Of a stretch of DNA of 64,000 nucleotides, positions 9,003 through 18,311 are shown one piece after another (within the stretch, counting starts at the first letter, position 1; the number at the start of each line of letters is the position of its first letter). Made by a program: the position numbers and the translations under genes. The notes under the pieces were generated by a model. That model was not told the DNA's origin and ran no database searches. It saw nothing but the letters and a program-made list of their open reading frames with translations. The stretch comes from Alcanivorax sp. S6407 (GTDB lineage Bacteria > Pseudomonadota > Gammaproteobacteria > Pseudomonadales > Alcanivoracaceae): the NCBI RefSeq assembly GCF_023016115.1, contig NZ_JALKBH010000006.1:58271-122270 (forward strand), in the 5' to 3' direction.

Positions 9003-10487
9003 ATGACCGCCGATGTTCGCTCTTTACGTGCTTCCCGGGACCAGACCGTCAGTCACCATGGTGGCTTCGAGGCTCTGGAGGATGAGCTTGAGTACACAGT
9101 GCCTTTGCGGGCCATTAAAGGGAGTATCCCCGAGGCGGTGAGTGGCACCTTCTTCCGCATCGGCCCGGGCCGAAACAAGATTGGTGGCAAGGAGTTCGGC
9201 CACTGGTTTGATGGTGACGGCATGCTTCACTCGGTGTCGTTCAACGATGATGGCGTGGCCTACCGTAACCGCTACGTGCGCACCCCAAAGTATCTGGCTG
9301 AGACCAGGGCCGACAAGATCGTGATGCGCAGCTTCGGCCACAATGCCCCGGGCGGCATCCGCAAGAACATCGGCCGGCTGCCGGCCAACTGTGCCAATAC
9401 CAATCTGGTCTATCACGCCGGCAAGTTGCTGGCGTTGTGGGAAGGTGGCCGGCCCTGGCGGCTGGATCCGGCGACTCTCGAGACTCTTGGTGAATATGAT
9501 TACGAGGGCAAGCTGGGCCGCTTCAATGCGTTCAGCGCCCACGGCAAGGTGAACCCGCGCACCGGGGTCTACTACAACTTCGGCATTCGTCCTTCGTTCA
9601 GTCCCAGAGGAGCGCTGACCGGAAAAGGGGCGATTGATCTCTACCGGATAGCGCCCAGTGGCGAGCTGGTAGAGAAGGGCGCTTTCGAGGTGGATTTCCT
9701 CAGCTTCTGCCACGATTTTGCGCTCACCGAGCACTACATGATCTTTTTCCAGTCCCCTATCGCCATGAAGTCACCGGTGCCGTGGCTGGCGGGGCTGATT
9801 CCGTTTGATCAGGCCATTGCCTGGCGGCCGGAACTGGGCATGAAAATCTATGTGGTGCGTACGGTGGATTTCAAAGTGGAGAAAGTCTTTACCGTGGACG
9901 ATCCCTTTGTGGCGATTCACTTTTCCAACGCCTGGGAAACCGGTGACGGCAAGATCGAAATCGACCTGACCCGGTTTGAAGACTTCTCCGTGAATGAGCT
10001 GCTGCGCGATGTGTTCCACAGCAAGGGGGATACCTTCTCCGGGACTTTCTGGCGTTATACGCTGGATATGCACGGCGGTGAAATGGAGGCCAGGCAATAC
10101 GGGCAAGCCCTGTGCGGGGAATTTCCCCAGTGGGATCACCGCTGTACCACCCAGCCAACGTCACGCATGTATGCCGCCTGCATGATGTCCGGCGAGTCCA
10201 CGTTCTTTGATGGCATAGAGCGCATTGATCTGCACAGCGGTGACGTGATCAGCCACGATCTGGGGCCGGGACGGTACACCTCCGAAGCCATGCATGTGGC
10301 GCCACAGGATGGCGATGAGAATCAGGAAGGCTGGCTGGTGAGCATGGTCTATGACGCGCGCACGCACCTGAGCGAAGTGGTGATCTTCGACGCCCGCACG
10401 TTGGAGGAAGTGGCGGTGGTGCCGCTGCAGAACCATGTGCCGTTCGGGTTCCACTGTGGCTATAGCCCGACGTCTTTTGCCGGTTAA
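9003..10487 (+). CDS. Carotenoid oxygenase family protein (RPE65/CCD type)
   Basis: A 494-residue seven-bladed beta-propeller non-haem iron oxygenase. The four iron-binding histidines are at His180 (SAHGK), His237 (CHDFALTEHY), His306 (AIHFSNAWE) and His484 (FGFHCGY), in the correct order and context. Family members cleave carotenoids, apocarotenoids, stilbenes or lignostilbenes at double bonds. No carotenoid biosynthesis genes are in the window, so the substrate could be an environmental apocarotenoid or phenylpropene. Other seven-bladed metal-binding families were considered, but the length and His spacing fit this one. The start ATG follows CAGGGGTGACCCC. The gene is followed by A-type and heptad repeats. 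Confidence 0.92.
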   Translation: MTADVRSLRASRDQTVSHHGGFEALEDELEYTVPLRAIKGSIPEAVSGTFFRIGPGRNKIGGKEFGHWFDGDGMLHSVSFNDDGVAYRNRYVRTPKYLAETRADKIVMRSFGHNAPGGIRKNIGRLPANCANTNLVYHAGKLLALWEGGRPWRLDPATLETLGEYDYEGKLGRFNAFSAHGKVNPRTGVYYNFGIRPSFSPRGALTGKGAIDLYRIAPSGELVEKGAFEVDFLSFCHDFALTEHYMIFFQSPIAMKSPVPWLAGLIPFDQAIAWRPELGMKIYVVRTVDFKVEKVFTVDDPFVAIHFSNAWETGDGKIEIDLTRFEDFSVNELLRDVFHSKGDTFSGTFWRYTLDMHGGEMEARQYGQALCGEFPQWDHRCTTQPTSRMYAACMMSGESTFFDGIERIDLHSGDVISHDLGPGRYTSEAMHVAPQDGDENQEGWLVSMVYDARTHLSEVVIFDARTLEEVAVVPLQNHVPFGFHCGYSPTSFAG

Positions 10488-10499
10488 GCCAGAAGAATG

Positions 10500-10656
10500 A
10501 CTGTAGGAGCTCTCTGTGCTCGTCAGGGTATGCCTGCAAGCGATCCGAGCCCAGGCGAGGTAAAAATAAGCGAGTGACGAGTACCGAGTTTCGAAAAGCA
10601 AAACTCCAACCCTGGGCCTGGTCGTCGGTTTTAGATTTTCGAAACTCGTCACTCTT
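10500..10656 (+). repeat. Composite intergenic repeat (A word plus GAGTNNC heptads)
   Basis: It begins with CTGTAGGAGC, then CCTGCAAGCGATCCGAGCC (about 10532-10550) and GCGAGG. Heptads GAGTGAC-GAGTACC-GAGTTTC then face inverted heptads GAAACTCGTCACTC near 10639-10653. The two heptad blocks are complementary and can form an imperfect hairpin. The same modules recur at 14.0, 19.1, 19.7, 26.0 and 46.4 kb. Confidence 0.75.
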
Positions 10657-10761
10657 ACTCTTCATTAACCCAATGCATAGCTCCCCATGCAGGGCAATCA
10701 ATGTCATCCCGGCCACCAGCTGGCTACACTGTGGCTTCGTTTCTGAACACTGGAGTCCGCC

Positions 10762-13700
10762 GTGCCCGTCCCCTTTACTGCCATCCTGATCGCCAACCGT
10801 GGCGAGATTGCCATTCGTATTGCCAATGCCTGTGCGGATCTGGGTATTCGTTCTGTGGGGGTGTATGCGCAGGATGATCAGGCGTCGCTGCATACCTGCC
10901 AGGTGGATGAGGCGGTGGCGCTGCCAGGGCGGGGTGTGCCGGCCTATCTGGATGGCGGGCAGCTGATTGCCATCGCCAGAGAGCAGGGCTGTGAGGCGAT
11001 TCATCCCGGTTATGGTTTTCTCGCCGAGAACGCGGACTTTGCCGATCAGTGTGAGGCGGCGGGCCTGACACTGATCGGACCGGGAGCGGAGACCCTGCGG
11101 CTGTTTGGCGACAAGGCGGCAGCCCGGGCGCTGGCCGCCCGTTGCAAGGTGCCGCTGGTGCAGGGCACCGATCAGGCGGTGACGCTGGAGCAGGCGCGGG
11201 ACTTTATGGGCTCGCTGAATGGCAGTGGCGTGATGATCAAGGCCCTCAGTGGTGGCGGCGGTCGGGGTATGCGAGCGGTCACTGACATGGCTGATCTGGA
11301 AGCCGCGTATGCTCGCTGTCAGTCGGAAGCGAAGGCGGCTTTTGGTGATGACGCCGTCTATGTGGAGCAATTGGTGACGGCAGCCCGGCATATCGAAGTG
11401 CAGGTGCTGGGTGATGGCAGCGGCGCGGTGAGTCATCTGTGGGAGCGGGACTGTACCCTGCAGCGCCGTCACCAGAAGCTGGTGGAATTTGCCCCGGCGC
11501 CGGGTCTGGAGCCGGCCCTGCGCGATCGCATCATCCACAGTGCCCTGACCCTGGCTGCAGAGGTGAAGTATCTCGGCATCGGTACCTTCGAGTTTCTGGT
11601 GGAGCCGGAGCAGGACCGCTTCTACTTTATGGAAGCCAACCCGCGGGTGCAGGTGGAGCATACCGTCACCGAACAGGTCACCGGGGTGGATCTGGTGCAG
11701 AGTCAGATCCGTCTGGCAGCGGGCGCCAATCTGGTGGCGCTGAAACTGGATACGCCGCCCGTCTGTAAGGGCATGGCGGTGCAGCTGCGCCTGAATCTGG
11801 AAACCCTCAAGGCGGATGGCAGCACCTCCCCTGCCGCGGGCTCGCTTACCGCCTATGAGCCTGCCAGCGGACCGGGCATTCGCGTGGATGGTTACGGCTA
11901 CGCCGGTTATGCCGTGAGTCCCGCCTACGATTCGTTGCTGGCCAAGCTGATTGTCTCGGGCGCGGATTACCCCGCCGTGTTGCAACGCGCCCGCCGAGCC
12001 TTGAAGCAAACGCGCATTGCAGGCGTGAACAGTAACCTGCCATTACTGCAGGCGTTGCTGGCCAGTGACGATGTGCAGGCCAATGCGGTAACCACCCGCT
12101 ATGTGGAAACCCATCTCGAGCAGTTGCTGGCGGCCCTGCCGGAAGGCGACCTGACCGATCTGCCTGTGGCGGCGTCTGCATCGGTGGAGAGTGTGGCCAC
12201 GCCGGCCGGCTGCGAGGCACTGGTCAGCCCTACCACCGGGGTGCTGGTGTCGTTGCTGGTGAACGACGGCGCGACGGTACAGGTGGGCCAGGTGGTGGCG
12301 GTACTGGAAGCCATGAAGATGGAATTCGAAGTGCGCGCCACGGTGGCCGGTAGGGTGCATGGCCTGGCCGCCCAGGAAGGCGATGCCCTCAACGAATCGA
12401 CGCCGCTGTTGTTTGTGGAACCGGGGGAGGTGGCGGGCGATGCCATTGCCACGGAAGAGAGCGTGGATCTGGATCATATCCGCAAGGATCTGGCCGAGGT
12501 GCTGGACCGGCACAATGCCATCAGTGACGAAGGTCGTCCGAAGGCGGTGGAGAAGCGCCACAGCAAAGGCAAGCGTACCGCGCGGGAAAACATGGACGAC
12601 CTGCTGGATGACAACAGCTTCCAGGAATACGGCGCCATGGCACTGGCCGCCCAGCGTCGTCGCCGCAGTGCCAGCGAGCTGCAGGAGATGAGTCCGGCGG
12701 ATGGCCTGATTGGTGGCACCGGCACGGTGAACGCGGACCAGTTTGGCGAATCCGCCGCGCGGGTCTTGGCCATGAGCTATGACTACACCGTGTTCGCCGG
12801 CACCCAGGGAATGATGAACCACAAGAAGACCGACCGGCTGCTGCAATTGGCCGGGCAGTGGAAGATGCCGCTGGTGCTGTTTGCCGAAGGCGGCGGTGGT
12901 CGCCCCGGTGATACCGACTTTGTCGGGGTGGGCGGGCTGGACTGCCCCACCTTTGCGGCCATGGCAAAACTGTCCGGCGAGGTGCCGCTGGTGGGTATTG
13001 GATCCGGTCGTTGTTTTGCCGGCAATGCCGCCTTGCTGGGTTGCTGCGATGTGATCATTGCCACCAAAGATTCCACCATCGGCATGGCCGGCCCGGCCAT
13101 GATCGAAGGCGGTGGCCTGGGCCGTTATACCCCGGAGCAGGTGGGCCCGGTGGATGTGCACACCGCCACCGGCGTGGTGGATATCGTGGTGGAAGATGAG
13201 GCCGACGCGGTGGCCGTGGCGAAACAGTACCTGTCCTATTTCCAGGGCATGGTGAGTGACTGGCAGGCGGCGGACCAGCGCGAACTGCGCCACCGGATTC
13301 CTGAAAAGCGCACCCGCGTCTATGACATCCGCCAGGTGATCGAGACCTTGGCGGATACCGGCTCGGTGCTGGAGCTGCGCCGCGGTTTTGCGCCGGGCAT
13401 GATCACGGCGCTGATTCGTATCGAAGGCAAACCGTTCGGTTTGATCGCCAATGATCCCACTTACCTGGGCGGTGCCATCGATGCCGTCGGCGGCGACAAG
13501 GCCGCGCGTTTCATGCAGCTGTGCGAAGCCTTCGGCCTGCCGATGGTGTCACTGTGCGATACCCCCGGATTCATGGTCGGCCCGGAAGCGGAAAAGCAGG
13601 GTACGGTACGTCATGTGTCACGCATGTTTGTTGTCGCGGCAAGTCTTACCATTCCGTTCCTCACCATCGTGCTGCGCAAGGGTTATGGACTGGGTGCCCA

Positions 13701-14031
13701 GGCCATGGCGGCAGGCAGTTTCCACTCGCCGCTGTTCATTGCCTCATGGCCCAGTGGTGAGTTTGGTGCCATGGGACTGGAAGGCGCCGTGCGGCTTGGC
13801 TTCGCCAAGGAGCTGGCGGCCCAACCGACCCCGGAGCGGCAGGAGCGGCTGTTCAACAAGCTGGTGTCCAAGGCGTATCAACAGGGCAAGGCCCTGAACA
13901 TGGCCAGCTTCCTGGAAATCGATGCAGTGATCGATCCGCTGGAAAGCCGGCAGTGGATTCTGCGCGGGTTGAATGCGTCGGGGTTCAAGCCCGGCACGCA
14001 CGGCGGGCGACCGTTTGTGGATACGTTCTAG
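10762..14031 (+). CDS. Single-chain acyl-CoA carboxylase (BC-BCCP-CT fusion)
   Basis: The 1089-residue biotin enzyme carries all three functions. Residues 1 to about 450 are biotin carboxylase (ANRGEIAIRIA start, ATP-grasp loop GGGGRGMR, EANPRVQVEHTVTE). Residues about 490-560 are the biotin carrier, with Lys519 in EAMKM. Residues about 570-1089 hold both carboxyltransferase halves (GGTGTVN..., then GGAIDAVGGDKAARF and LRKGYGLGAQAM). This order matches single-polypeptide long-chain acyl-CoA carboxylases known from mycobacteria and some proteobacteria, which act on broad acyl-CoA substrates as homo-oligomers. The essential AccABCD set is normally separate, so this is probably an extra enzyme. 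The start is GTG with TGGAG at 10751. The acyl chain used is unknown. Confidence 0.9.
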   Translation: MPVPFTAILIANRGEIAIRIANACADLGIRSVGVYAQDDQASLHTCQVDEAVALPGRGVPAYLDGGQLIAIAREQGCEAIHPGYGFLAENADFADQCEAAGLTLIGPGAETLRLFGDKAAARALAARCKVPLVQGTDQAVTLEQARDFMGSLNGSGVMIKALSGGGGRGMRAVTDMADLEAAYARCQSEAKAAFGDDAVYVEQLVTAARHIEVQVLGDGSGAVSHLWERDCTLQRRHQKLVEFAPAPGLEPALRDRIIHSALTLAAEVKYLGIGTFEFLVEPEQDRFYFMEANPRVQVEHTVTEQVTGVDLVQSQIRLAAGANLVALKLDTPPVCKGMAVQLRLNLETLKADGSTSPAAGSLTAYEPASGPGIRVDGYGYAGYAVSPAYDSLLAKLIVSGADYPAVLQRARRALKQTRIAGVNSNLPLLQALLASDDVQANAVTTRYVETHLEQLLAALPEGDLTDLPVAASASVESVATPAGCEALVSPTTGVLVSLLVNDGATVQVGQVVAVLEAMKMEFEVRATVAGRVHGLAAQEGDALNESTPLLFVEPGEVAGDAIATEESVDLDHIRKDLAEVLDRHNAISDEGRPKAVEKRHSKGKRTARENMDDLLDDNSFQEYGAMALAAQRRRRSASELQEMSPADGLIGGTGTVNADQFGESAARVLAMSYDYTVFAGTQGMMNHKKTDRLLQLAGQWKMPLVLFAEGGGGRPGDTDFVGVGGLDCPTFAAMAKLSGEVPLVGIGSGRCFAGNAALLGCCDVIIATKDSTIGMAGPAMIEGGGLGRYTPEQVGPVDVHTATGVVDIVVEDEADAVAVAKQYLSYFQGMVSDWQAADQRELRHRIPEKRTRVYDIRQVIETLADTGSVLELRRGFAPGMITALIRIEGKPFGLIANDPTYLGGAIDAVGGDKAARFMQLCEAFGLPMVSLCDTPGFMVGPEAEKQGTVRHVSRMFVVAASLTIPFLTIVLRKGYGLGAQAMAAGSFHSPLFIASWPSGEFGAMGLEGAVRLGFAKELAAQPTPERQERLFNKLVSKAYQQGKALNMASFLEIDAVIDPLESRQWILRGLNASGFKPGTHGGRPFVDTF

Positions 14032-14037
14032 AATCAG

Positions 14038-14210
14038 AAGCGAGTGACGAGTTTCGAGTTGCGAAAACCTGATCGGAGTGCTTTGAAGGTTTTGCCTTTC
14101 GAAACTCGCTTCTCGCGACTCGAAACTTTCATTCGCCAGCAGGCTGGTTATTCGCTGCGCTCACCCCTTCGGGGCCGCACTGCGTGCGTTACTCCGCTGC
14201 GCTACGTTCC
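14038..14210 (+). repeat. Copy 1 of a ~175-bp direct repeat (GAGTNNC heptads plus GC-rich tail)
   Basis: Heptads GAGTGAC-GAGTTTC-GAGTTGC are followed by a conserved core (CCTGATCGGAGTGCTTTGAA), inverted heptads GAAACTC-GCTTCTC-GCGACTC, and a 72-bp tail at 14139-14210. That tail is identical to 19795-19866. Together the two copies bracket the LysR/cupin/SDR cluster. Confidence 0.85.
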
Positions 14211-14248
14211 TACGATGGGCGTTGGGTCGTTGGGGGGGGGTGGGAGCG

Positions 14249-15148
14249 TTAATCCCTTGCCGGGTCGTAGCGTAACCGGTCGATGACCAGGCGGAACGCG
14301 GAGCTGATATTGCGGCGGCCGGAGTAGCACAGGGCGTAGCCTTCGAAGGGCGGGCACCAGTCGGCGAGTACCCGGCGCAGGGTGCCGCGGTCGATGTCGT
14401 CTATCACTTCCGGTTCGGTGACGAAGGCAATGCCATGGCCGGCCCGGGCCGCTTCCACGGCGATATCGCTTTCGCTGAAAATAAAGGGCCCGTTCACTTT
14501 CTTGACGATCTCTTCGCCGTCCTTTTCGAACTCCCAGTCATAGGCGGGTGTATGCGACTGAAAGCGCAGCGCCAGACAGGCATGATCATCCAGATCGTCA
14601 GGATGTTCAGGGACGCCGTGGGTTTTGAAGTACTCCGGTGATGCCACTGCCGCCAGACGAATGGGCGGGCCGATACTGACGGCGATCATGTCGGGGCCGG
14701 CAAACTCCTTGAGCCGCACGCCGGCATCAAATCCTTCTTCTGCCAGATCAGTAATACGGCTTTCCAGATTCAGCTCGATCTGGATCTCCGGGTAGTCGCG
14801 GATCAGTTCCGACAGCCGCGGCCACAGCACGGTACGCAGGGCGGGTTTGCTGGTGGACAGCCGCACCAGTCCCCGTGGCACATCGCCCAGCAAGCGCAGT
14901 TCCTCGATACGTGACTGGATCATGCCCAGGCCGGGGCGCAGGGCAGCCAGCAGTTTCTCCCCGGCATCGGTGGTAGAGACCCGCCGTGAGGTGCGGTTGA
15001 GCAGCTTGATGCCCACGTTGGCCTCCAGCCGGCGCACCGCATGGCTGACCGCCGACTGGGACAGGTCCAGTTGCGCCGCCGCACGGGTAAAGCTCTTGTG
15101 TTCGGCCACGGCCATGAACAGGGTCATGTCATTCAGTTCTTCGCGCAT
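14249..15148 (-). CDS. LysR family transcriptional regulator
   Basis: An approximately 299-residue LysR protein. The N-terminal winged HTH is clear (DMTLFMAVAEHKSFTRAAAQ, then LSQSAVSHAVRRLE). The C-terminal effector domain begins near residue 90 and has the usual GFDAGVRL element. The sequence resembles the CrgA/DsdC-like group that often controls neighbouring oxidoreductases. An upstream ATG at 15160 lacks proper spacing; ATG at 15148 has GGAGG five bases ahead and is preferred. It is divergent from the cyclophilin-like/cupin/CMD genes, so it most likely regulates that operon and its own expression. The ligand is unknown. Confidence 0.9.
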   Translation of the reverse strand: MREELNDMTLFMAVAEHKSFTRAAAQLDLSQSAVSHAVRRLEANVGIKLLNRTSRRVSTTDAGEKLLAALRPGLGMIQSRIEELRLLGDVPRGLVRLSTSKPALRTVLWPRLSELIRDYPEIQIELNLESRITDLAEEGFDAGVRLKEFAGPDMIAVSIGPPIRLAAVASPEYFKTHGVPEHPDDLDDHACLALRFQSHTPAYDWEFEKDGEEIVKKVNGPFIFSESDIAVEAARAGHGIAFVTEPEVIDDIDRGTLRRVLADWCPPFEGYALCYSGRRNISSAFRLVIDRLRYDPARD

Positions 15149-15381
15149 CGGCGCCTCCATCCTTATCCGCCTGACGGCCCACCCATGGCTTTATCAATCA
15201 AAAAAATCGGGTGATATCGGCTTTTTTCTATCTTACATCAACTTTGACGTCCGTATTGATGCACAGGATTCATGATTGCGATGAGCGAACGGCGGTTGTT
15301 GGGGGCCGGCCCGAGGCCTATCTTGGATACACGGCAAACGCCATCGGCAACAGGGTCGGTGGCCTGCCCGGGAGGAAAGCG
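15149..15381. promoter_or_regulatory. LysR-type divergent promoter region
   Basis: This gap separates the LysR gene from the plus-strand cluster. The segment 15198-15245 is AT-rich and includes AAAAAATCGGGTGATATCGG, a partial dyad (ATCGGG and GATATCGG) beside T-runs. It is the best place to look for T-N11-A LysR boxes. The exact sites are not resolved. Confidence 0.4.
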
Positions 15382-15840
15382 ATGCGTGCTCAGTGGTTCA
15401 ACCGGATGTGTTTCATCGGCTTGCTGCTGGTCGCCGTGCAAGGCCTTGCCGAAGCACCTCAACAGCAGAAGGGACAGCCCATGCACTTTCTCAGCATCAC
15501 ATTCGATACCGGTGTGCTGACCGCGGAACTGGATGACAGCGCGGCCAGCCGCGACTTTCTGGCCCTGCTGCCGCTGACCCTGGAGCTGGATGATCATGCG
15601 GCCACGGAAAAAGTGGCGGACCTGCCGGCCAGGCTATCCACCGCAGAGGCGCCGGCCGGTTTCGATCCTTCCGTGGGCGATATCACCTACTACGCCCCCT
15701 GGGGCAACCTGGCGATCTTCTACAAGGACTTCGGCTATGCCCGTGGACTGGTGCCCCTCGGTCGTATCACCGGCGGGCTGGAGCTGTTGAATTTCCACGG
15801 CAAGAAGACCGTCACCATTGAACAGGTGTCCAGCCGCTGA
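15382..15840 (+). CDS. Secreted cyclophilin-like fold protein
   Basis: The open frame extends further upstream, but ATG 15382 has GGAGG at 15371 and begins a hydrophobic signal (MCFIGLLLVAVQGLAEA). The mature 130 residues match the small cyclophilin-like family (Cyclophil_like): strand pattern LDDSAASRDFLALLPLTLEL, then DPSVGDITYYAPWGNLAIFY and GLVPLGRITGG. Proteins of this family lack established prolyl isomerase residues and often accompany cupins, flavodoxins and SDRs in redox clusters. It is the first gene of the LysR-linked run. The function is uncertain; export is predicted from the signal peptide. Confidence 0.8.
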   Translation: MRAQWFNRMCFIGLLLVAVQGLAEAPQQQKGQPMHFLSITFDTGVLTAELDDSAASRDFLALLPLTLELDDHAATEKVADLPARLSTAEAPAGFDPSVGDITYYAPWGNLAIFYKDFGYARGLVPLGRITGGLELLNFHGKKTVTIEQVSSR

Positions 15841-15881
15841 GGCGGCCTGGCGCAAGTACTCGGCACCATAAGGAGCATGTG

Positions 15882-16361
15882 ATGAAAGCAGCAGGTCTGA
15901 AAACAGGAATGATCACCGTCATGTTGATGGCGGCGGGGGCGGTATCGGCCGAGCCGGCGCAACAACAGATTCGACACGCCGGTTCCCAGGCGTCCGTTGC
16001 CGGGCCGGAAAAACTGTTCAGTGGTGCGGCCCGTATCGACCCGCTGTTTCCCGGTACCGACCAGATCAATGCCTCCGGTGCCTATGTGACCTTCGAGCCT
16101 GGTGCCCGCTCCGCCTGGCATACCCATCCCAAAGGTCAGCACATCATCGTCACCCACGGTGTCGGGCTGACTCAGGAGTGGGGAAAACCCATTGAGCAGA
16201 TCAAACCGGGTGATGTGGTGTGGTGCCCGCCGGGCGTCAAACATTGGCACGGTGCGGCCCCCAACACCGCCATGACCCATCTGGTGGTCACCGGCCAGGA
16301 TGAGGAAGGCAACAACGTGACCTGGATGGAAAAGGTCAGTGACGAGCAGTACAGCCAATAG
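15882..16361 (+). CDS. Secreted cupin domain protein
   Basis: An approximately 159-residue single-cupin protein with a signal peptide (MITVMLMAAGAVSAEPA). Cupin motif 1 is AWHTHPKGQHIIVTHGVG and motif 2 is KPGDVVWCPPGVKHWHGA, so three His ligands are available for a metal; the motif 1 Glu is replaced by Gln. The family (COG1917 type) often occurs with carboxymuconolactone decarboxylases and alpha/beta hydrolases. Met 15882 is preferred over the GTG at 15879 because AAGGAG lies seven bases upstream. It is a close paralogue of the unexported cupin at 19279. A role in quinone or reactive-species chemistry is guesswork. Confidence 0.88.
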   Translation: MKAAGLKTGMITVMLMAAGAVSAEPAQQQIRHAGSQASVAGPEKLFSGAARIDPLFPGTDQINASGAYVTFEPGARSAWHTHPKGQHIIVTHGVGLTQEWGKPIEQIKPGDVVWCPPGVKHWHGAAPNTAMTHLVVTGQDEEGNNVTWMEKVSDEQYSQ

Positions 16362-16370
16362 GGTGATGCC

Positions 16371-17105
16371 ATGAACAGCAAAACGCTTTCCACCTTGCTA
16401 ATGATGGTGGGACTGCTTCTGGCCCCACTGTGGGGACACGCCGAGACCACGGAGACATTGAACATGGACGAGCAGCAAACACTGGATCAACGACAGCAGG
16501 CCCTTGTCCCGGTGGCAGCCTTTGCCGCCGCCGGTGATCTGGATGCCTTGAAAGGCGCCCTCAATCAGGCGCTGGATGCCGGCATGACCGTGAACGATGG
16601 CAAGGAAGTGCTGGTGCAGCTGTATGCCTACGCCGGCTTCCCGCGCAGCCTCAATGCCTTGGGTTCCTTCATGGGGGTGCTGGCGGAACGGCGTGAACAG
16701 GGTATTGAAGATGCCGAGGGAGACACCCCGCAGGCGCCGATCCCCACAGGCGATGCCCTGCTGAAACAGGGCACGGCCAACCAGACCAAACTGGCCGGTG
16801 GGCCGGTGAAAGGGCCGCTGTTCGAGTTTGCGCCGGCGGCGGATGAATACCTGAAAACCCATTTGTTCGGCGACATCTTTGCCCGCGACAACCTCAGCTG
16901 GCAGGACCGGGAAATCGCCACCATTGCCATGCTGTCTGCCATTCCCGGCGCCGAGCCGCAGCTGCAGGCGCATATGGGCATCGGCATGAATGCGGGGCTG
17001 ACCCCGAGCCAGTTACAGCAACTGGTGGAGGCGCTGAAACAGCAGGTGGGTAGCGAACAGGGTGAGCGTGCGGCCACTGCGCTGTCCGCCATCCTCAATG
17101 ATTGA
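16371..17105 (+). CDS. Secreted carboxymuconolactone decarboxylase family protein
   Basis: A 244-residue protein with a signal peptide (LLMMVGLLLAPLWGHAETT). Two CMD repeats are visible: residues about 40-110 (VPVAAFAAAGDLDALKGALN, then LVQLYAYAGFP) and about 180-235 (DREIATIAMLSAIPGAEPQL, then MNAGLTPSQLQQLVE). The AhpD-type CxxC is absent, so it is unlikely to be a peroxiredoxin partner with that chemistry. It is nine bases after the cupin and clearly in the same operon. Exported CMD-cupin pairs are common in proteobacteria but their substrates are poorly known. Confidence 0.88.
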   Translation: MNSKTLSTLLMMVGLLLAPLWGHAETTETLNMDEQQTLDQRQQALVPVAAFAAAGDLDALKGALNQALDAGMTVNDGKEVLVQLYAYAGFPRSLNALGSFMGVLAERREQGIEDAEGDTPQAPIPTGDALLKQGTANQTKLAGGPVKGPLFEFAPAADEYLKTHLFGDIFARDNLSWQDREIATIAMLSAIPGAEPQLQAHMGIGMNAGLTPSQLQQLVEALKQQVGSEQGERAATALSAILND

Positions 17106-17138
17106 ACAGAACAGATTGGACAAGACCGGAGAGACACT

Positions 17139-18233
17139 GTGAACGAACAACGCGAGATGCAAGACAATGACGTGCCGGATGCCGGCCGCCGTAACCTTCT
17201 GAAAATGACTGGAGCAGGAATCGCCGCCATGAGCATCGGAGCCATCAGTGCCAACGCCTCTGCCGACACTTCTTTGTCGCTGAGCAAGGAGTGGGACAAG
17301 ACGTTTCCGAAAAGCGACAAGGTAGATCACCGCAAGATCACCTTCACCAATCGTTACGGCATCACCCTGGCCGGCGATCTCTATCTGCCGAAAGGCATCA
17401 GTGGCAAGCAGGCGGCACTGGCCGTCAGCGGTCCGTTCGGGGCAGTGAAGGAACAGGCGTCCGGCCTGTATGCCCAGACCCTGGCCGAGCGCGGCTTTAT
17501 TACCCTGGCATTTGATCCGTCCTTTACGGGTGAAAGTGGTGGCGAGCCACGCCATGTGGCGTCCCCGGATATCAATACCGAAGACTTCAGCGCGGCGGTG
17601 GATGCGCTGGGTCTGCTGGACAATGTGGATCGCAACCGCATCGGCATCCTCGGCGTGTGCGGCTGGGGTGGCATGGCGCTGAATGCAGCCGCGGTGGACA
17701 AGCGCATCAAGGCGGTAGCCACCAGCACCATGTACGACATGAGCCGGGTGATGGCCAAGGGCTATAACGACAGCATGAGTAAGGAAGACCGCGCCGCCGC
17801 GCTGGAGCAGCTGAGCCAGCAGCGTTGGGTGGATGCGGAAAACGGCAAGCCGGCCGTCGGTCCGGTATCGCTGGAACTGCAGGGCGGTGAGCCGCAGTTT
17901 GTGGTGGAGTATGCCGGTTACTACAAATCCAAAGAGCGCGGCTTCCATCCGCGCGCGATCAACTCCAATGCGTCATTCACGGTGACCAATCCGCTGTCGT
18001 TCATGAACATGCCGTTGCTGACGTATATCGATGAAATTTCGCCACGGCCGACGCTGCTGATTCACGGTGAAAAAGCACACTCCCGCTACTTCAGTGAAAC
18101 GGCCTATGAGGCGGCAGCCGAGCCGAAGGAGCTGGTGATTGTTGAAGGCGCCAATCATGTGGACCTGTATGACCAGCTGGACAAGATTCCCTTCGACAAG
18201 CTGACAGATTTTTTCAAAAAGAATCTGGCCTGA
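17139..18233 (+). CDS. Tat-exported alpha/beta hydrolase
   Basis: A 364-residue alpha/beta hydrolase of the COG1073 (YcjY-like) group. The N-terminus has a twin-arginine motif, GRRNLLKM (Arg17-Arg18), and a hydrophobic AGIAAMSIGAISANASA segment, so folded export is expected. The nucleophile elbow reads GVCGWGG, where Cys is at the likely nucleophile position, as in dienelactone-hydrolase relatives. The late acid and His are plausibly in EKAHSRYF and EGANHVDLYD. The start is GTG. The gene follows the CMD gene by 33 bp. Together with the two preceding exported proteins it suggests a periplasmic modification pathway, which is inference. Confidence 0.85.
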   Translation: MNEQREMQDNDVPDAGRRNLLKMTGAGIAAMSIGAISANASADTSLSLSKEWDKTFPKSDKVDHRKITFTNRYGITLAGDLYLPKGISGKQAALAVSGPFGAVKEQASGLYAQTLAERGFITLAFDPSFTGESGGEPRHVASPDINTEDFSAAVDALGLLDNVDRNRIGILGVCGWGGMALNAAAVDKRIKAVATSTMYDMSRVMAKGYNDSMSKEDRAAALEQLSQQRWVDAENGKPAVGPVSLELQGGEPQFVVEYAGYYKSKERGFHPRAINSNASFTVTNPLSFMNMPLLTYIDEISPRPTLLIHGEKAHSRYFSETAYEAAAEPKELVIVEGANHVDLYDQLDKIPFDKLTDFFKKNLA

Positions 18234-18311
18234 AAGCTGTCATCAAGCAGTCAATTTTTTAAATTTTAGAAAAGAAACACCCAAGGGCGTTTCTGTTAAC
18301 AGGAGACAATC

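Noticed and set aside
10249..12009. 586-residue minus-strand ORF
   Set aside because: Antisense to the carotenoid oxygenase end and the carboxylase start; low-complexity His/Arg/Gln-rich shadow.
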